This document shows positions 35,500 to 44,233 of a DNA stretch of 64,000 bases, piece by piece (position 1 is the stretch's first letter; each line of letters opens with the position of its first letter). The notes under the pieces were generated by a model. That model searched no databases, had not been told where the DNA came from, and was given only the letters and a program-made list of their open reading frames with translations. Where the stretch lies: NCBI GenBank assembly GCA_934539585.1, contig CAKTCT010000006.1, positions 31,041 through 95,040 on the forward strand, in the 5' to 3' direction. This stretch comes from an uncultured Oscillospiraceae bacterium. GTDB taxonomy: Bacteria; Bacillota; Clostridia; Oscillospirales; Ruminococcaceae. The translations under genes and the position numbers were made by a program.

Positions 35500-37011
35500 G
35501 TGAAACAAAATCTGCGTTCCGGGCGGGTGGAGGAGCCCCCGGCGGAGGAGGAATCCCGGCGGCTGAGCTGCGACCTGGACCGGAATCTCATCCTTCTCCG
35601 GGAAAAGCTGTGGAACTCCGCCGATCTGGTGACCCGGCCGGTGACGGCGGGAGGAGTCTCCCTCTGCTTTGTGATGATCGAGGGGTTGAGCGCCTTGTCC
35701 AAGCTGGACGAGGCCGTGGTACGGCCCCTTTCCCTCCGGGAGTTTTCCAGCGGGTGGGACGTGTTTGCCTTTCTGGAGGACACGGCCATTGTGGGGGACG
35801 TCCAGGACGTGTATGAGTTCGACGAGCTCATCCGGCTCATCACCTCGGGGTTTGTGGCCATTCTCATCCAGGGGGTGCCCACGGCCGTTGTCATGGGTGC
35901 CCAGAGCTACGCTTACCGCTCGGTCTCCCAGCCGGAAAACGAGGTCAACGAGAAGGGCTCGCGGGAGAGCTTCACCGAGCCTATCAAGGTCAACATGAGC
36001 CTGGTCCGGCGGCGGATGAAGTCCGGGGAGGTCTGCTTTGAAATGACCGAGGTGGGGACGGAGAGCAAGACCTCCGCCTGCATCATTTACAGTCCCCGGG
36101 CCGTCAACGGGAAGCTCCTGGCGGAGGTCCGGCGGCGGTTGCAGAAGGTGGACCTGAAGCTGGTGCTGGACGTTGGGTATCTCCAGCCGTTTCTGGAGGG
36201 GAAGCCCCTGTCCCTGTTCAGCGAGGTGGGCCACACCGAGCGGCCCGACACCCTCTGCGCCAAGATCCAGGAGGGGCGGGTGGCGGTTCTGCTGGACGGG
36301 ACCCCCGACGCCCTGATCCTGCCCTATCTGTTCGTGGAGAACTTCCAGAGCTTTGACGATTACTCCAACCGGCCTTATTTTGCCACCTTTATCCGGCTGC
36401 TCAAGTACTTTTCCTTCTTCGTCAGCGTTCTGCTGCCGGGGATTTATGTGGCGGTGGCCACCTTTCATCCGGCGGCGCTGCCCCATGCGCTGCTTTTCAA
36501 CATCGCCACGGCGGAGGAGACCACGCCGTTTCCCCTGATTATCGAGGCGTTTGTCATCCATCTGATCTACGAGATCATGCGGGAGGCGGGGCTGCGGCTT
36601 CCCCGGCCGGTGGGCCACGCCGTCAGCATCGTGGGAGCGCTGGTCATCGGCGACGCGGCGGTGACGGCGGGGATTATCGGCGCGCCTATGGTCATGGTGG
36701 TGGCGCTGACGGCCATCAGCTCCTTTGTGGTGCCGTCGCTGTACGAGCCGGGGGTGGTGCTGCGGTTCGCCTTTATTTTCCTGGGCGGGCTGACGGGGCT
36801 TTACGGCATTTCGCTGGTCATGGCGGTGCTGCTGGTGAATCTCTGCAAGCTGAACAACCTGGGGGTGCCCTTCACCTCCCCGGTGACGCCGCTGACCCTC
36901 CGGGCCATGGGGGACGTATTCGTCCGCGTGGGCTGGAAGCGGCTGGGGCGGGGGGAGAGGCTCCAGGACCTGCGGGGCAGCGACCTGGATTCCACCAGTA
37001 TCGGACGGTAA
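35500..37011 (+). CDS. gerAA: spore germination receptor subunit A (GerAA)
   Basis: A subunit of a nutrient germinant receptor, 503 residues with a GTG start. The hydrophilic N-terminal half (about 1-280) includes the GerA-family segment VMGAQSYAYRSVSQPENE and ends in RPYFATFIRLLKYFSFFVSVLLPG, after which about five membrane helices follow with ETTPFPLIIEAFVI and PVGHAVSIVGALVIGDAAVTAGI. It would lie in the spore inner membrane with subunits B and C encoded next. Confidence 0.93.
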   Translation: MKQNLRSGRVEEPPAEEESRRLSCDLDRNLILLREKLWNSADLVTRPVTAGGVSLCFVMIEGLSALSKLDEAVVRPLSLREFSSGWDVFAFLEDTAIVGDVQDVYEFDELIRLITSGFVAILIQGVPTAVVMGAQSYAYRSVSQPENEVNEKGSRESFTEPIKVNMSLVRRRMKSGEVCFEMTEVGTESKTSACIIYSPRAVNGKLLAEVRRRLQKVDLKLVLDVGYLQPFLEGKPLSLFSEVGHTERPDTLCAKIQEGRVAVLLDGTPDALILPYLFVENFQSFDDYSNRPYFATFIRLLKYFSFFVSVLLPGIYVAVATFHPAALPHALLFNIATAEETTPFPLIIEAFVIHLIYEIMREAGLRLPRPVGHAVSIVGALVIGDAAVTAGIIGAPMVMVVALTAISSFVVPSLYEPGVVLRFAFIFLGGLTGLYGISLVMAVLLVNLCKLNNLGVPFTSPVTPLTLRAMGDVFVRVGWKRLGRGERLQDLRGSDLDSTSIGR

Positions 37012-37022
37012 GGGGGAATTTT

Positions 37023-38135
37023 GTGGACAAGAATCAGATTTCGGTGTTCCAGCTGGTGGTGCTGCTGTATGTCTGCCGGTCCTTTAACCTGTTTACGGCC
37101 ACCCTTCACGATGTGGGGGCGGGATACGGGGCGGTGCATCTGGCGGCGTTTCCCCTGGCGGCGGTGTTTCAACTGGGGCTGATGGTCCCGGCGTATCTGC
37201 TGACCCGGGCCACCGGCCGGGGGCTGGGGGAATCGGTGGCGGCCGTCATGGGGCGGTGGGGGCTGTGGTTTCCCATTCTGGGAGCGGGGTATCTGCTGAC
37301 CACCACTTCGCTGACGGTGTACTGCATGGCGAATTTCCTAGTGAACACCGCCTTTCCCGGGGCCAGCGCGCTGTTTTTCGCCGGGACGCTGGTGCTGGCG
37401 GCGGGGTACGCGGCCTCCCTGGGGGTTGAGGGCATCGCCCGGGCGGCGCTGATCCTCTGCGTGGCCTTCAGCCTGGGGCTGCTGGCGATTTTTCTGGGGG
37501 TGATCCAGCGGCTGGACCCCCTGAACATCCAGCCCTTCCCCCTGGACGGCGGGGCGGCGGGGGTGGTCCGGAGCGCGTGGAAGATCGCGGCCCGGTCGTC
37601 GCCGGTGTTTACCTTTGCGGCTCTGTCCCACAAGACCCGGGGGAGGGGGGCGGCGAAGGGGTTCCTTTGGTACCTCCTGGCATCGCTGGTTTTGCAGGAG
37701 ATCGTGACCTTTCTGGTGGCGGCGGCTCTGGGGGACCTGGCGGCGGCCAAGGCGTTTCCGCTGTTTACCCTGACCACGGTGTCCCGGATTTCGGTGTTCC
37801 AGCGGATGGACGCGCTGCACCTGGGGGTGTGGACCGCCATCAGCTTCCTGCGGATCGCGGCCAACTTCTGCGCCTGCGGGGAGCTGCTCCGGCCCTTTGC
37901 GCCCAAAGGGGAGACGGCGGCGGGGAAGCGGCGGCTCCTGGTGTTCTTCATGGCGGCGGCCGTCTGCGGAGGCGGGGCGCTTATGGGGAGCCTGGGACTT
38001 CTCCGGTGGCTGCTGGAGGCGCTGTCCAGCGGGTGGCCTTTGGCGGCGGCGCTGTTTTTCGGGCCGCTGCTGCTGTTGGGGGTCTTTGGGATTCAGAAGC
38101 GGCGGGAAAGGGGGCGGCTCCATGAAGTGGGTTAA
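37023..38135 (+). CDS. gerAB: spore germination receptor subunit B (GerAB)
   Basis: APC-superfamily-like membrane subunit of the receptor, 370 residues with about ten hydrophobic helices; the B subunit carries the germinant-binding pocket in studied receptors. It starts at a GTG (VDKNQISVFQLVVLL) 11 bases after gerAA and its end overlaps gerAC by 14 bases. The sequence is Ala/Gly/Leu-rich and diverges from Bacillus, so identification rests partly on operon position. Confidence 0.85.
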   Translation: MDKNQISVFQLVVLLYVCRSFNLFTATLHDVGAGYGAVHLAAFPLAAVFQLGLMVPAYLLTRATGRGLGESVAAVMGRWGLWFPILGAGYLLTTTSLTVYCMANFLVNTAFPGASALFFAGTLVLAAGYAASLGVEGIARAALILCVAFSLGLLAIFLGVIQRLDPLNIQPFPLDGGAAGVVRSAWKIAARSSPVFTFAALSHKTRGRGAAKGFLWYLLASLVLQEIVTFLVAAALGDLAAAKAFPLFTLTTVSRISVFQRMDALHLGVWTAISFLRIAANFCACGELLRPFAPKGETAAGKRRLLVFFMAAAVCGGGALMGSLGLLRWLLEALSSGWPLAAALFFGPLLLLGVFGIQKRRERGRLHEVG

Positions 38136-39291
38136 GGCAATGGCGGCCCTTCTGGCGGCGGTGCTCCTCAGCGGGTGCCGGTGGATCCCCATTACCGACC
38201 TCTCGGACCGGGCCATTGTCCAGGGCGTGGGGGTGGACTGGGCCGACGGGGAATATGTCGTGACCATGCAGGTGTTCAGCCCCGAGGGCTCCGGCGGGCA
38301 GACCATCGTGGACCCCGCCAACGAAAACGCCAAGATCATCACCTGCCGGGGGGCCACCGTGGCCCAGGCCGTGGCGGAATCGGCCAGGGACCAGGCCAAG
38401 GAGTTCTATCTGGGCCACAACCGCATCGTCATTTTAGGCGGCGGGACCTGGGAGTGGCCTTTGGAGGAGACGCTGTCCTACTTCGGCAACAGTCCCGACT
38501 CCCGGCTGGACGTGACCTTGCTGACCACTCCGGGAAAGGCGTCGGACATTCTGGACGTGGGGATTTCCCAGACCATTCTCCCGGCCATGTCCATTGAAAA
38601 CACCGTCCGGAACGCCCAGCGCAGCGGCCTTTCCGCGGAGGTGCTGCTGGTGGACGCCGTACAGGCCCTGACCCGGGAGTACCGGGGGGCGGTGATCCCC
38701 GTGATTCAGCCGGTGGAAAAGGAAAACAGCGAGGACCGGGACATGAAGGCTGTGGAGCTCACCGGCATCGCACTCTTTTCCCGGAGCCGGCAGGAGGGAG
38801 TGCTGGAGGGGGCCGCCGCCCGGGGGTTCCTCTTTCTCCGGGATGAGATCGAAAGCGTGGTCTATCCCGTGGAGACCCGGGACTATCAACGGGCCGCCGT
38901 GGAGCTTTACCGGAGCCGGACGAGGATCGTTCCGGAGCTTTCGGGGGACCGGCTGCGGTTCCGGGTGGAGGTCCGGGCGGAGGGGATGCTGGTGGAAAAG
39001 GCCCTCCGGGAGGGAGGCAGCTTCTCCATCCGGTCCCTGGAAGGGTTGGAGCGGGAGGTGGAAGGGCGCATCCAAGCCGACTGCCGGGAAGCCTGGCAGA
39101 AAAGCGGCGTGGAGGCCCGCAGCGATGTGTTCTCCCTGGGGGACCGGGTGCGGAACCGCCGCCCGGACCTGTGGAAGTCCCTGGAAGGAGACTGGCGGCA
39201 GCGGCTGGACGGCATCGAGTTTGTCTACGACGTCCACGTAGACGTCAACCGCACCGGGATGCAGGCACTGACCACGGTGGAGGAGCGGTAG
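38122..39291 (+). CDS. gerAC: spore germination receptor lipoprotein GerAC
   Basis: C subunit of the receptor, 389 residues. A lipoprotein signal ends LLAAVLLSGC (Cys19) and is followed by the GerAC start ITDLSDRAIVQGVGVDWADGEY. GHNRIVILG and RGFLFLRDE are further family features. The ATG at 38122 lies inside gerAB after GGGGCGG. It completes an A-B-C receptor operon. Confidence 0.92.
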   Translation: MKWVKAMAALLAAVLLSGCRWIPITDLSDRAIVQGVGVDWADGEYVVTMQVFSPEGSGGQTIVDPANENAKIITCRGATVAQAVAESARDQAKEFYLGHNRIVILGGGTWEWPLEETLSYFGNSPDSRLDVTLLTTPGKASDILDVGISQTILPAMSIENTVRNAQRSGLSAEVLLVDAVQALTREYRGAVIPVIQPVEKENSEDRDMKAVELTGIALFSRSRQEGVLEGAAARGFLFLRDEIESVVYPVETRDYQRAAVELYRSRTRIVPELSGDRLRFRVEVRAEGMLVEKALREGGSFSIRSLEGLEREVEGRIQADCREAWQKSGVEARSDVFSLGDRVRNRRPDLWKSLEGDWRQRLDGIEFVYDVHVDVNRTGMQALTTVEER

Positions 39292-39440
39292 GGCTGTGGT
39301 TTCCGCTAAAAGAGGCGGGCTCCCGGCGGCGGTCTTTCGCCGGAATGACGAATTTGCAGAATTGTAACGATTTTTCACCAATCTGTATCCCCTTGACCGA
39401 GGAAAAAGGAGTATAATAGAATCGGAAAAGGGGGGATTTC

Positions 39441-40268
39441 ATGGGCCGGTTGTCGGAGCGCCGCAGAAAGCGGGCGCTGATCTGGTGCGTGGTCTCCATG
39501 GTCGTGACCGTGGGGATCGCCGCCTACACCCTGCTCCTTTCCTGGCGGGAGGCGGAGCGGGAGACCGTGGGGAACTCCCTGGAAAGCGTGGAGCCGGTGG
39601 AATCCTCCTGGGTATCGGAGCAGGAGGAACTTCAGCGCATCGACCCGGTGGAGGTGGAGGGTCTGGACCCCGGCCTGCCCATTATCGCCCTGACCATTGA
39701 CGATTCCGTGACGGCCCTGACGGCGGATTACTGCCGGGCCCTGACGGACAACGGCTGCACCGCCACCTTCTTTACCGTGGGGTATCTGGCGGAGAACGAC
39801 CCGGAGACCCTGGAGGCCCTGGCCGCCGCCGGGATGGAGATCGGCAACCACAGTTACAGCCACCAGCAGCTGGCCGGACTCAGTCCGGAGAAGATCAAAC
39901 GCCAGGTGGAGTCCACCGATCAGCTGGTGGAGGAGCTTACCGGCGCCGCGCCCACCCTGATGCGGCCCCCCTACGGCCGGGTCAACGGGGACGTGCTGGC
40001 GGCGGCGGGGCACCCGGTGGTGCTGTGGAGCCTGGACGTCCAGGACGCGGTGAGCACCTCGGCGGAGGAAATCCTGGCCCGGCTGCTGACGGCCCAGGAC
40101 GGGGACATCGTCCGGGTCCACGACGGCGTCCAGGCGACGCTGGAGGCCCTGGAGCAGGGGCTTCCGGCGCTGCGGGAAGCGGGAATCCAGGTGACGACGG
40201 TGAGCAATCTGTTCGCCGTGCGGGGATATGCCATGGAGGCCGGGCGGAGGTATCGCTGTTTGCCGTGA
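39441..40268 (+). CDS. membrane-anchored polysaccharide deacetylase (NodB-type)
   Basis: Extracytoplasmic carbohydrate esterase of 275 residues: N-terminal anchor (about 11-32), linker, then NodB domain. Motif 1 reads ALTIDDSVTAL instead of TFDDG, keeping both Asp; motif 2 is the metal-binding HSYSH, and motif 3 RPPYGRVN is intact. The fold and metal site seem complete, so peptidoglycan or chitin-type deacetylation is likely. A TATAAT lies upstream, but TTGACC is only 13 bases from it, so the promoter is uncertain. Confidence 0.87.
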   Translation: MGRLSERRRKRALIWCVVSMVVTVGIAAYTLLLSWREAERETVGNSLESVEPVESSWVSEQEELQRIDPVEVEGLDPGLPIIALTIDDSVTALTADYCRALTDNGCTATFFTVGYLAENDPETLEALAAAGMEIGNHSYSHQQLAGLSPEKIKRQVESTDQLVEELTGAAPTLMRPPYGRVNGDVLAAAGHPVVLWSLDVQDAVSTSAEEILARLLTAQDGDIVRVHDGVQATLEALEQGLPALREAGIQVTTVSNLFAVRGYAMEAGRRYRCLP

Positions 40269-40292
40269 CATATCCTTTGACGATGGGATAAG

Positions 40293-40334
40293 AAAAGAAG
40301 GACAGGTATCGGACCGGATACCTGTCCTTCTTTT
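40293..40334. terminator. bidirectional 18-bp terminator
   Basis: AAAAGAAGGACAGGTATC (40293-40310) and its exact complement (40317-40334) with a 6-base loop form one of the strongest hairpins here, with A/T tails both ways, between converging genes. Confidence 0.92.
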
Positions 40335-40342
40335 GTTGACCG

Positions 40343-41449
40343 TCAGCCCAGCGCCTTTGCAATGGCTGTATCCGCTGCAAAGTTCGGGATGTTGTACAGC
40401 ACCAGCACCTGGGTAATGCCGTTTTCCGCGATATAGTCCGTCACGGAACCCTGGAAAAAGCGCAGGTCGATGAGATGGGTCTCGGCGTAGTCGTCGATGA
40501 CGAACTGGGCAAAGCAGTTGGCGTAGGAATCCTTCAGAATCAGCAGCCTGCCCTCTCCGGGGCCGGAGACCACGGTGGTGGACTGGTTGGAGTTCAGGAA
40601 GGCGGCGTACTGGTCCTTGCCGCTTAAATATTTCCGCTCATAGATGCTGTCGGTCACGTAATTGCCGCCGTTGTAGCGGACGGCGTGGGTCAGCGTTTTG
40701 TAGTAGGCGGTGATGGTGTCGAAGGGGGCGAAGGGGTCGTTTACCTTGTTGTAGGTGGTCCCGCGGAAGTTGTCGCAGAGCACCTGGCTCTGCCAGGCGG
40801 AAAGGGGCTCCGCGGTCTTTCCCTGGGCCTGCATCCAGGCGGCGTAGCAGTAGTAGGCCCCCAGGCTGGTGAAGTGGTGGTCGGTTTTGTAGTAGAGATA
40901 CGCGTCCTTGTGCTCCGAGAGGGCGTCGAACACATTCACGGTATCCAGGCCCCGGGCCCCGGCGTAGTCCAGCAGCGCCTTTTGGTCCAGATTCGGCGCG
41001 CAGGCGGGCAGCTTGTCCGAGAGAATCTGCGCCGCCGTGGGGACCAGCATCACCTGCATGGGGACGCCGGAGACCTTCAGGGCTTCCGACAGCTTCCTCA
41101 GGGCCTCCACATTGGCCGCAAACTGCGTGGGATCATAGCCGGTAAAGGCGTCGATGAGATAGCCGTCCTTGCCGAAGTAGACGCCGGAAATCTCCGTTTT
41201 CCCGCTGAGCCGCTCCGTCAGGGTCTTTACCGTGATCCAGCTGTCCCGGAGGGGGAACTGGTCGGCCAGGTACGTTTCCACCTCCGCGCCCATTTTTCCG
41301 CTGGGGAAATCTGCGATGGAAATGGCGGTCTTTTGGGTCAGGGTCCGCTTTTCGCTTTCGGAGTAGTATTTGTCCGGCAGGAAAAATCCGGCCAGCCCGC
41401 CCGCAGCCAGCAGCAGGCAGAACCCCAGGGTGAGGATTTTCTTTCCCAT
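40343..41449 (-). CDS. DHHW/AlgJ-like cell-surface acetylation protein
   Basis: Exported or membrane-anchored protein of 368 residues with an N-terminal hydrophobic segment (ILTLGFCLLLAAGGLAGFFL). KTDHHFTSLGAYY carries the DHH-type motif of the DHHW/AlgX-AlgJ SGNH-like family that acts with MBOAT acyltransferases in polysaccharide O-acetylation; LLILKDSYANCF supplies the Ser-containing late motif. The start at 41449 follows AAGGAGG. Its expected partner just upstream survives only as a fragment, so this gene may be orphaned. Confidence 0.82.
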   Translation of the reverse strand: MGKKILTLGFCLLLAAGGLAGFFLPDKYYSESEKRTLTQKTAISIADFPSGKMGAEVETYLADQFPLRDSWITVKTLTERLSGKTEISGVYFGKDGYLIDAFTGYDPTQFAANVEALRKLSEALKVSGVPMQVMLVPTAAQILSDKLPACAPNLDQKALLDYAGARGLDTVNVFDALSEHKDAYLYYKTDHHFTSLGAYYCYAAWMQAQGKTAEPLSAWQSQVLCDNFRGTTYNKVNDPFAPFDTITAYYKTLTHAVRYNGGNYVTDSIYERKYLSGKDQYAAFLNSNQSTTVVSGPGEGRLLILKDSYANCFAQFVIDDYAETHLIDLRFFQGSVTDYIAENGITQVLVLYNIPNFAADTAIAKALG

Positions 41450-41461
41450 GATCACGCCTCC

Positions 41462-41840
41462 TTAAAAACGGAAATACAGAAACGGGTTATAGGACCCGCT
41501 GATGAGATACGCCACCGCCAGCGCCATGATCCCCGCCATGCCGGTCACATCGGCGGCGGCCCGGAGCCCGGCGCGGCATTTTCCGCCCAGCTTCTGACAG
41601 AGCTTCGCGGCAAGGGGCGTGGAGGCCGCGGCGCACAGCAGGAGCAGCGGCAGATAGGACAGCAGCTGATAGACGGTCCCGGAATCGCAGAAGGCCGCCC
41701 CGCCGAACATCGTTTTGAAAAACGCCCAGCCTTTCCCGATGTCCTCAAAGGCGAACAGCACCCAGCCCACCGCCACGCACAGCAGCGTGTAGAGATGTCC
41801 GACCAGGGCCGGAGCCTTTCTCGTCGGGGATTTCAGGCGC
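41462..41840 (-). pseudogene. C-terminal remnant of an MBOAT O-acyltransferase
   Basis: About 125 codons encode VGHLYTLLCVAVGWVLFAFEDIGKG, a hydrophobic stretch and the end YLISGSYNPFLYFRF, which match the C-terminal quarter of AlgI/DltB-type MBOAT proteins (normally about 460-500 residues). The catalytic His region and all N-terminal helices are missing. The reading frame emerges directly from the coding region of a sigma factor in another frame, so a deletion joined the two genes. Confidence 0.75.
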
Positions 41841-42110
41841 TTCGTCAAGGGACGTGACCCGCTTCCGCCACCAGCGCTTCAGACGGTCCTTGCAGAGGTT
41901 CATGGCTGTTACCGTCAGCCATTTTTTCTCGTGGGTCTCGTCGTTGAAGGTGAAAGCGCCGGTGAGCACCTTCACAAAGACGTCCTCGGTACAGTCCTCG
42001 GCCTCCGCCTGGCTTTTCAGATAGGTAAAGCAGAGCCGGTAGACCAGCCTGTAATTCCGCTCGTAGAATGCCTCGAACCATCCGCCTGTGGGCTGCGAAT
42101 TTTCCGGCAT
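41830..42110 (-). pseudogene. truncated ECF sigma factor
   Basis: Codons from MPENSQPTGGWFEAFYERN through LVYRLCFTYLKSQAEAEDCTEDVFVKV and DRLKRWWRKRV give sigma region 2 of an ECF sigma-70 factor. At about EIPDEK (near 41830) the sequence passes into the MBOAT remnant and the frame ends at 41745 with unrelated residues. Region 4, needed for -35 recognition, is lost, so it should be inactive. AGGAGGAG precedes the start. Confidence 0.8.
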
Positions 42111-42315
42111 AGGCTTCTCCTCCTGTAAGTATAACGATCGGGGGCGCGGTTTTGTCGGGGGATTTTTGCTTCCTCCATATTATAGCATAGACGCGCCGGA
42201 TTTTCCATCGTTCTGTCTGAATCGGGCGGAACCCTGTGGAAATGGGTGGATTTATTCACAATACCATGCTATACTGAAAAAACAGGAGTTTGGCAAGTTA
42301 CCCTTCGGAGGGCTT

Positions 42316-42627
42316 ATGAAAAGAGTGTTATTGAGTGCGGACGACGAAATCAGCGTGTTCAGCGTCCCGGACGAAGTCGCAGAAAATCTTGAAACATACT
42401 GCCTGGAGTTTCGTTGTCATTGGCTGTACGAAAGTCCCGACGCCGAAAAATATCGCACCAAAGTGGGGGATACGGTGGGCGTGCGTTATTCGGAAAAGGA
42501 TTTCATTGATTATCTGAACCGGTACATTTGTGAGGAACCGTCAGAATTGCTTGCAACGCTTCCGGATGTGTTTGACGAAGCGGATCTGCCGGAAGAATAT
42601 GCCGGACTGCCATATTTCAATTTCTGA
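42316..42627 (+). CDS. small hypothetical protein
   Basis: Acidic cytoplasmic protein of 103 residues starting MKRVLLSADDEISVFSVPDEV and ending LPEEYAGLPYFNF. I recall similar uncharacterised proteins in Firmicutes genomes but no function. The gene is less GC-rich than its surroundings and is followed by a hairpin, so recent acquisition is possible. CGGAGGG precedes the ATG. Confidence 0.7.
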   Translation: MKRVLLSADDEISVFSVPDEVAENLETYCLEFRCHWLYESPDAEKYRTKVGDTVGVRYSEKDFIDYLNRYICEEPSELLATLPDVFDEADLPEEYAGLPYFNF

Positions 42628-42647
42628 CAAAGAATCATTGAAAGCAA

Positions 42648-42690
42648 AAGCTCCGCGCCATACGTCCTGTAAACGCATGGCGCGGGGCTT
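42648..42690. terminator. hairpin between converging genes
   Basis: AAGCTCCGCGCCAT (42648-42661) and ATGGCGCGGGGCTT (42677-42690) pair with one G-T wobble; a TTTTT run follows after 9 bases on the plus strand. Confidence 0.7.
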
Positions 42691-42708
42691 GCAGCTGTCT
42701 TTTTATGC

Positions 42709-44133
42709 TCAATAAATCCCCACAAAAGAGAGCACCGGCGCGACCCGGCTGTCCAGGATGCGGAGACGAATGGCATCGGTCTCCACGGCGGGGAACCGGG
42801 CGATTTTTTTGTAGCCGATGGTGGTCCCGCGGTTGACTTCCACCCAGCCGCCGGGGGTCCTGGCTTCGATGACGTAGCGCTCCACCCGCTGGCTCATGGG
42901 GATGTGCTCCTTGACCACCACGTGGGTCACGGGGCGGACCTGGTCCAGGCGGAAGGTGAGGGTTACGGCGGTTTCGCCGTCAAAGGGCTTGTAGTAGGCG
43001 TCGTAGCTGTCGGTTTTCACGGCCTCCGCCAGGTGGTAGCCGTCGTCCCGGTCTGCGGTGACGGCGGCGGTCTCCGCCAGGTTGCGGGCGAAGGTGCGGC
43101 GGAGATAGTCCCCCATCTCCCGGAGCCGCGCCACGTCGGTCTCGTGGAAAAGGCCGCGGCGGTCCGGGGGGATGTTCAGGAGCAGGGTGGAGTTCCCGCC
43201 AACGGAGCGGTACCAGATGTCCAGCAGCGTTTCCGTGGAGCGGACCTTGTCGTCCTCCTCGGGGTGATAGAACCAGCCCGGGCGGATGGATGTGTCGGTC
43301 TCCGCAGGACGCCAGGCGTAGCCCGCCGCGCCCTCCAGAAATTCCCGGCTGCCCAGGTCCTGTTCGGTTTCCTCGATCTTCTTTTCCCGGAAGGAGGCGT
43401 CGTCGGTCTGCTGGCTCTTTCTGGCCACGTCCTCGGGGGAGTCGAAGGAGGTGGGCAGCACCGACCACTCCGAGGGCCGGGTGTCCCCGGCTTCGTTGCC
43501 GCACCAGCGGATGTCCGGGCCGGAAATGGAGATGCAGGCCTTGGGCTGGAGCGCCCGGATCAGGGCGTAGTAGCGCGGCCAGTCGTAGACCTGCTTCTTT
43601 CCGTTGGGGCCTTCGCCGCAGGCACCGTCGAACCAGACGGTGAACAGTTCCCCGTAGTTGGTGCAAAGCTCGGTGAGCTGATTGCAGAAGTAGTCGTCAT
43701 AGGGCTTGCCCTGGCCGTAGAGCCGGGAGTTCCGGTCCCAGGGGGAAAGGTACACGCCGAAGCGGATGCCGCCCTTGCGGCAGGCGTCCGCCACCTCCCG
43801 GACCACGTCGCCCTTGCCGCCCCGGAAGGGACTGTTTTTTACGCAGTGCTCCGTGTAGGCCGAGGGCCAGAGGCAGAAGCCGTCGTGGTGCTTGCAGGTG
43901 AGGATCAGGCCCGTGATCCCGGCGGATTTCAGGGCGTCCACCCACTGGTCCGCGTCCAGCTGGGAGGGGTCGAAGACAGATTCCGGTTCGGTGCCGTCGC
44001 CCCATTCCTTGCCGGTGAAGGTGTTGACGGTGAAGTGGGCGAAGGCGTAGAATTCCATCTGCTCCACGGCCAGCTGCCGGGGGGAGGGATGGACTTTGAC
44101 GTAGATTTTGTCGCGTTCCGATTGCGGGTACAT
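42709..44133 (-). CDS. alpha-L-fucosidase (GH29)
   Basis: Cytoplasmic glycoside hydrolase (no signal peptide) of 474 residues. FYAFAHFTVNTFTGKEWGDGTE and LILTCKHHDGFCLWPS are GH29 barrel motifs, and the nucleophile Asp is expected in FTVWFDGACGEG. A C-terminal beta-sandwich region (about 350-474) follows. It probably cleaves fucose from short imported glycans such as host mucin fragments. It has a strong promoter and a LacI/CcpA-like palindrome upstream, but no fucose transport gene is nearby. Confidence 0.9.
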   Translation of the reverse strand: MYPQSERDKIYVKVHPSPRQLAVEQMEFYAFAHFTVNTFTGKEWGDGTEPESVFDPSQLDADQWVDALKSAGITGLILTCKHHDGFCLWPSAYTEHCVKNSPFRGGKGDVVREVADACRKGGIRFGVYLSPWDRNSRLYGQGKPYDDYFCNQLTELCTNYGELFTVWFDGACGEGPNGKKQVYDWPRYYALIRALQPKACISISGPDIRWCGNEAGDTRPSEWSVLPTSFDSPEDVARKSQQTDDASFREKKIEETEQDLGSREFLEGAAGYAWRPAETDTSIRPGWFYHPEEDDKVRSTETLLDIWYRSVGGNSTLLLNIPPDRRGLFHETDVARLREMGDYLRRTFARNLAETAAVTADRDDGYHLAEAVKTDSYDAYYKPFDGETAVTLTFRLDQVRPVTHVVVKEHIPMSQRVERYVIEARTPGGWVEVNRGTTIGYKKIARFPAVETDAIRLRILDSRVAPVLSFVGIY

Positions 44134-44162
44134 AGGGAGCCTCCTTTGGAGTTGATACCCTG

Positions 44163-44233
44163 ATTATACCCCGCCGGAAGGGGGACGTCAACGGTTTTTC
44201 AGAAATTGTCGATGAGTTTCGAAAACGTTTAAT
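44163..44233 (-). promoter_or_regulatory. fucosidase promoter with a cre/LacI-like site
   Basis: On the minus strand TTGACG (44186-44191) and TATAAT (44163-44168) are 17 bases apart. CGAAAACGTTTAAT (44220-44233) lies about 29 bases upstream of the -35 and resembles CcpA cre or LacI-family operators centred on CG. It overlaps the stop codon of the upstream gene. Confidence 0.65.

Noticed and set aside
35368..36618. N-terminal extension of the DUF421 protein
   Set aside because: Antisense of gerAA with no homology; the GTG at 35367 has a ribosome binding site and normal family length.
39394..39418. TTGACC/TATAAT as a standard promoter before the deacetylase
   Set aside because: The spacer is only 13 bases, too short for sigma-A; another -35 was not found.
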